Source: CAYQDB01 sp964416195 (lineage in GTDB: Bacteria > Zixibacteria > MSB-5A5 > GN15 > FEB-12). From it: DNA of 64,000 bases. The position numbers and the translations under genes are program-made. This document shows, piece after piece, positions 63,748 through 64,000 of this stretch; position 1 is the first letter of the stretch, and each line of letters begins with the position of its first letter. A model generated the notes under the pieces. It made no database searches. It saw only the letters and a list, made by a program, of their open reading frames with translations, and was not told the DNA's origin. The stretch covers positions 1-64,000 of the forward strand of contig CAYQDB010000010.1 of NCBI GenBank assembly GCA_964416195.1, read 5' to 3'.

Positions 63748-63764
63748 ACTGCCATATTGGCAGT
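63748..63764. promoter_or_regulatory. Inverted repeat just upstream of hrcA, possible operator
   Basis: ACTGCCA-TAT-TGGCAGT is a perfect inverted repeat 28 bases upstream of the hrcA start. It lies between the candidate promoter and the gene, where the CIRCE operator usually lies. It does not match the CIRCE consensus (TTAGCACTC-N9-GAGTGCTAA). Confidence 0.45.
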
Positions 63765-63785
63765 CACAGTGTCAGTACGCCTAAC

Positions 63786-63813
63786 AATTTATACATTTTA
63801 CGGCTGTAGTCAA
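63786..63813 (-). promoter_or_regulatory. candidate promoter of the hrcA operon
   Basis: On the minus strand, TTGACT (63808-63813), 16-base spacer and TAAATT (63786-63791). Start would be near 63779, leaving a leader of about 60 bases that contains the inverted repeat at 63748. Bases beyond 63820 to the window end hold no gene. Confidence 0.35.
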
Positions 63814-64000
63814 GTCTAAGTGACTCAAAGATTGGTGGATTTTTTGGGGTGGGGAAATAGTAAAACTGAACCGATAGAAGGCTTATTATCACACTAATCG
63901 TGACTCAAAGAACTTTAACCTGTTCTGATTTTGGAGCAATGGCTCTTGCGTCCCTGAAACGAAAAAAGTTAATTCGACAGCCTCAATTTCAGGTTCTTGG

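Noticed and set aside
63721..63820. A possible CIRCE element upstream of hrcA
   Set aside because: The sequence TTAGGCGTA...TGACTGCC on the minus strand shares only a few bases with the CIRCE consensus.

Overview
The window reads as one end of a contig or scaffold from an uncultivated Gram-negative bacterium of the FCB/Zixibacteria type. This placement is inferred from several clues: C-terminal dockerin-like tails of the style 'NVADLTCLVAYLFKSG-PPPC', a 'SQNYPNPFNPAT' C-terminal sorting/FlgD-like tail, FadL- and BamA-type outer-membrane barrels, and a GspE/PilB secretion locus. The left edge cuts through the 5' end of a 16S rRNA gene on the minus strand, so the window starts inside an rRNA operon. 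No tRNA, CRISPR array, transposase or prophage was recognised. Most of the sequence is ordinary chromosomal coding DNA with small accessory patches.

Layout. 1-690: 16S 5' end, rRNA leader with a boxA-like element, and a candidate promoter. 690-8636: serpin lipoprotein, SixA phosphatase, SGNH hydrolase, TauE/SafE permease and a tricorn-like protease. 8862-20093: mostly envelope and secreted proteins (FG-GAP/PKD/dockerin protein, WYL regulator, a three-gene surface operon with an M6 protease, a zinc-ribbon protein, a dockerin metalloprotease). 20371-30068: an Omp85-family barrel, then a compact eight-gene type II secretion/type IV pilus-like operon (E, F, two pilins, a PilM-PilN/GspL-like fusion, PilO, PilP/GspC, secretin). 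Its likely prepilin peptidase lies 26 kb away at 56.4-57.2 kb. 30075-32734: MauE/DoxX and rhodanese pair, a large gene-poor stretch, then a small HTH protein and a membrane coiled-coil protein. 33008-40536: a surface-polysaccharide cluster (GT2, N-acetyltransferase, dehydrogenase, flippase-like protein, GT4, DUF2723), all leftward.

40865-42026: a two-gene accessory module, a winged-helix-like protein followed by a PLD-like protein; I think this is the best candidate for an undescribed system. 42077-45955: riboflavin operon ribD-ribE-ribBA-ribH-nusB behind a clear FMN riboswitch with a rho-independent terminator. 46203-52593: three consecutive large signalling proteins, of which only the last translated is a complete histidine kinase-receiver hybrid and the other two have kinase-like but apparently degenerate C-termini. 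52964-54184: efp-rnhC. 54440-63720: hrcA-grpE-dnaK-dnaJ-prmA-rsmE-prepilin peptidase-histidine kinase, closely packed and leftward. The kinase carries a 61-bp palindromic element inserted in frame in its ATPase domain.

How it fits together. Envelope building and secretion dominate: an export machine and its peptidase, outer-membrane barrels, secreted proteases with dockerin or sorting tails, and sugar-nucleotide and glycosyl transfer genes. Housekeeping blocks (riboflavin, heat shock, EF-P) sit between them. Non-coding palindromes recur at 8719, 31402, 32837, 40678 and 54700, and some look like members of dispersed repeat families.
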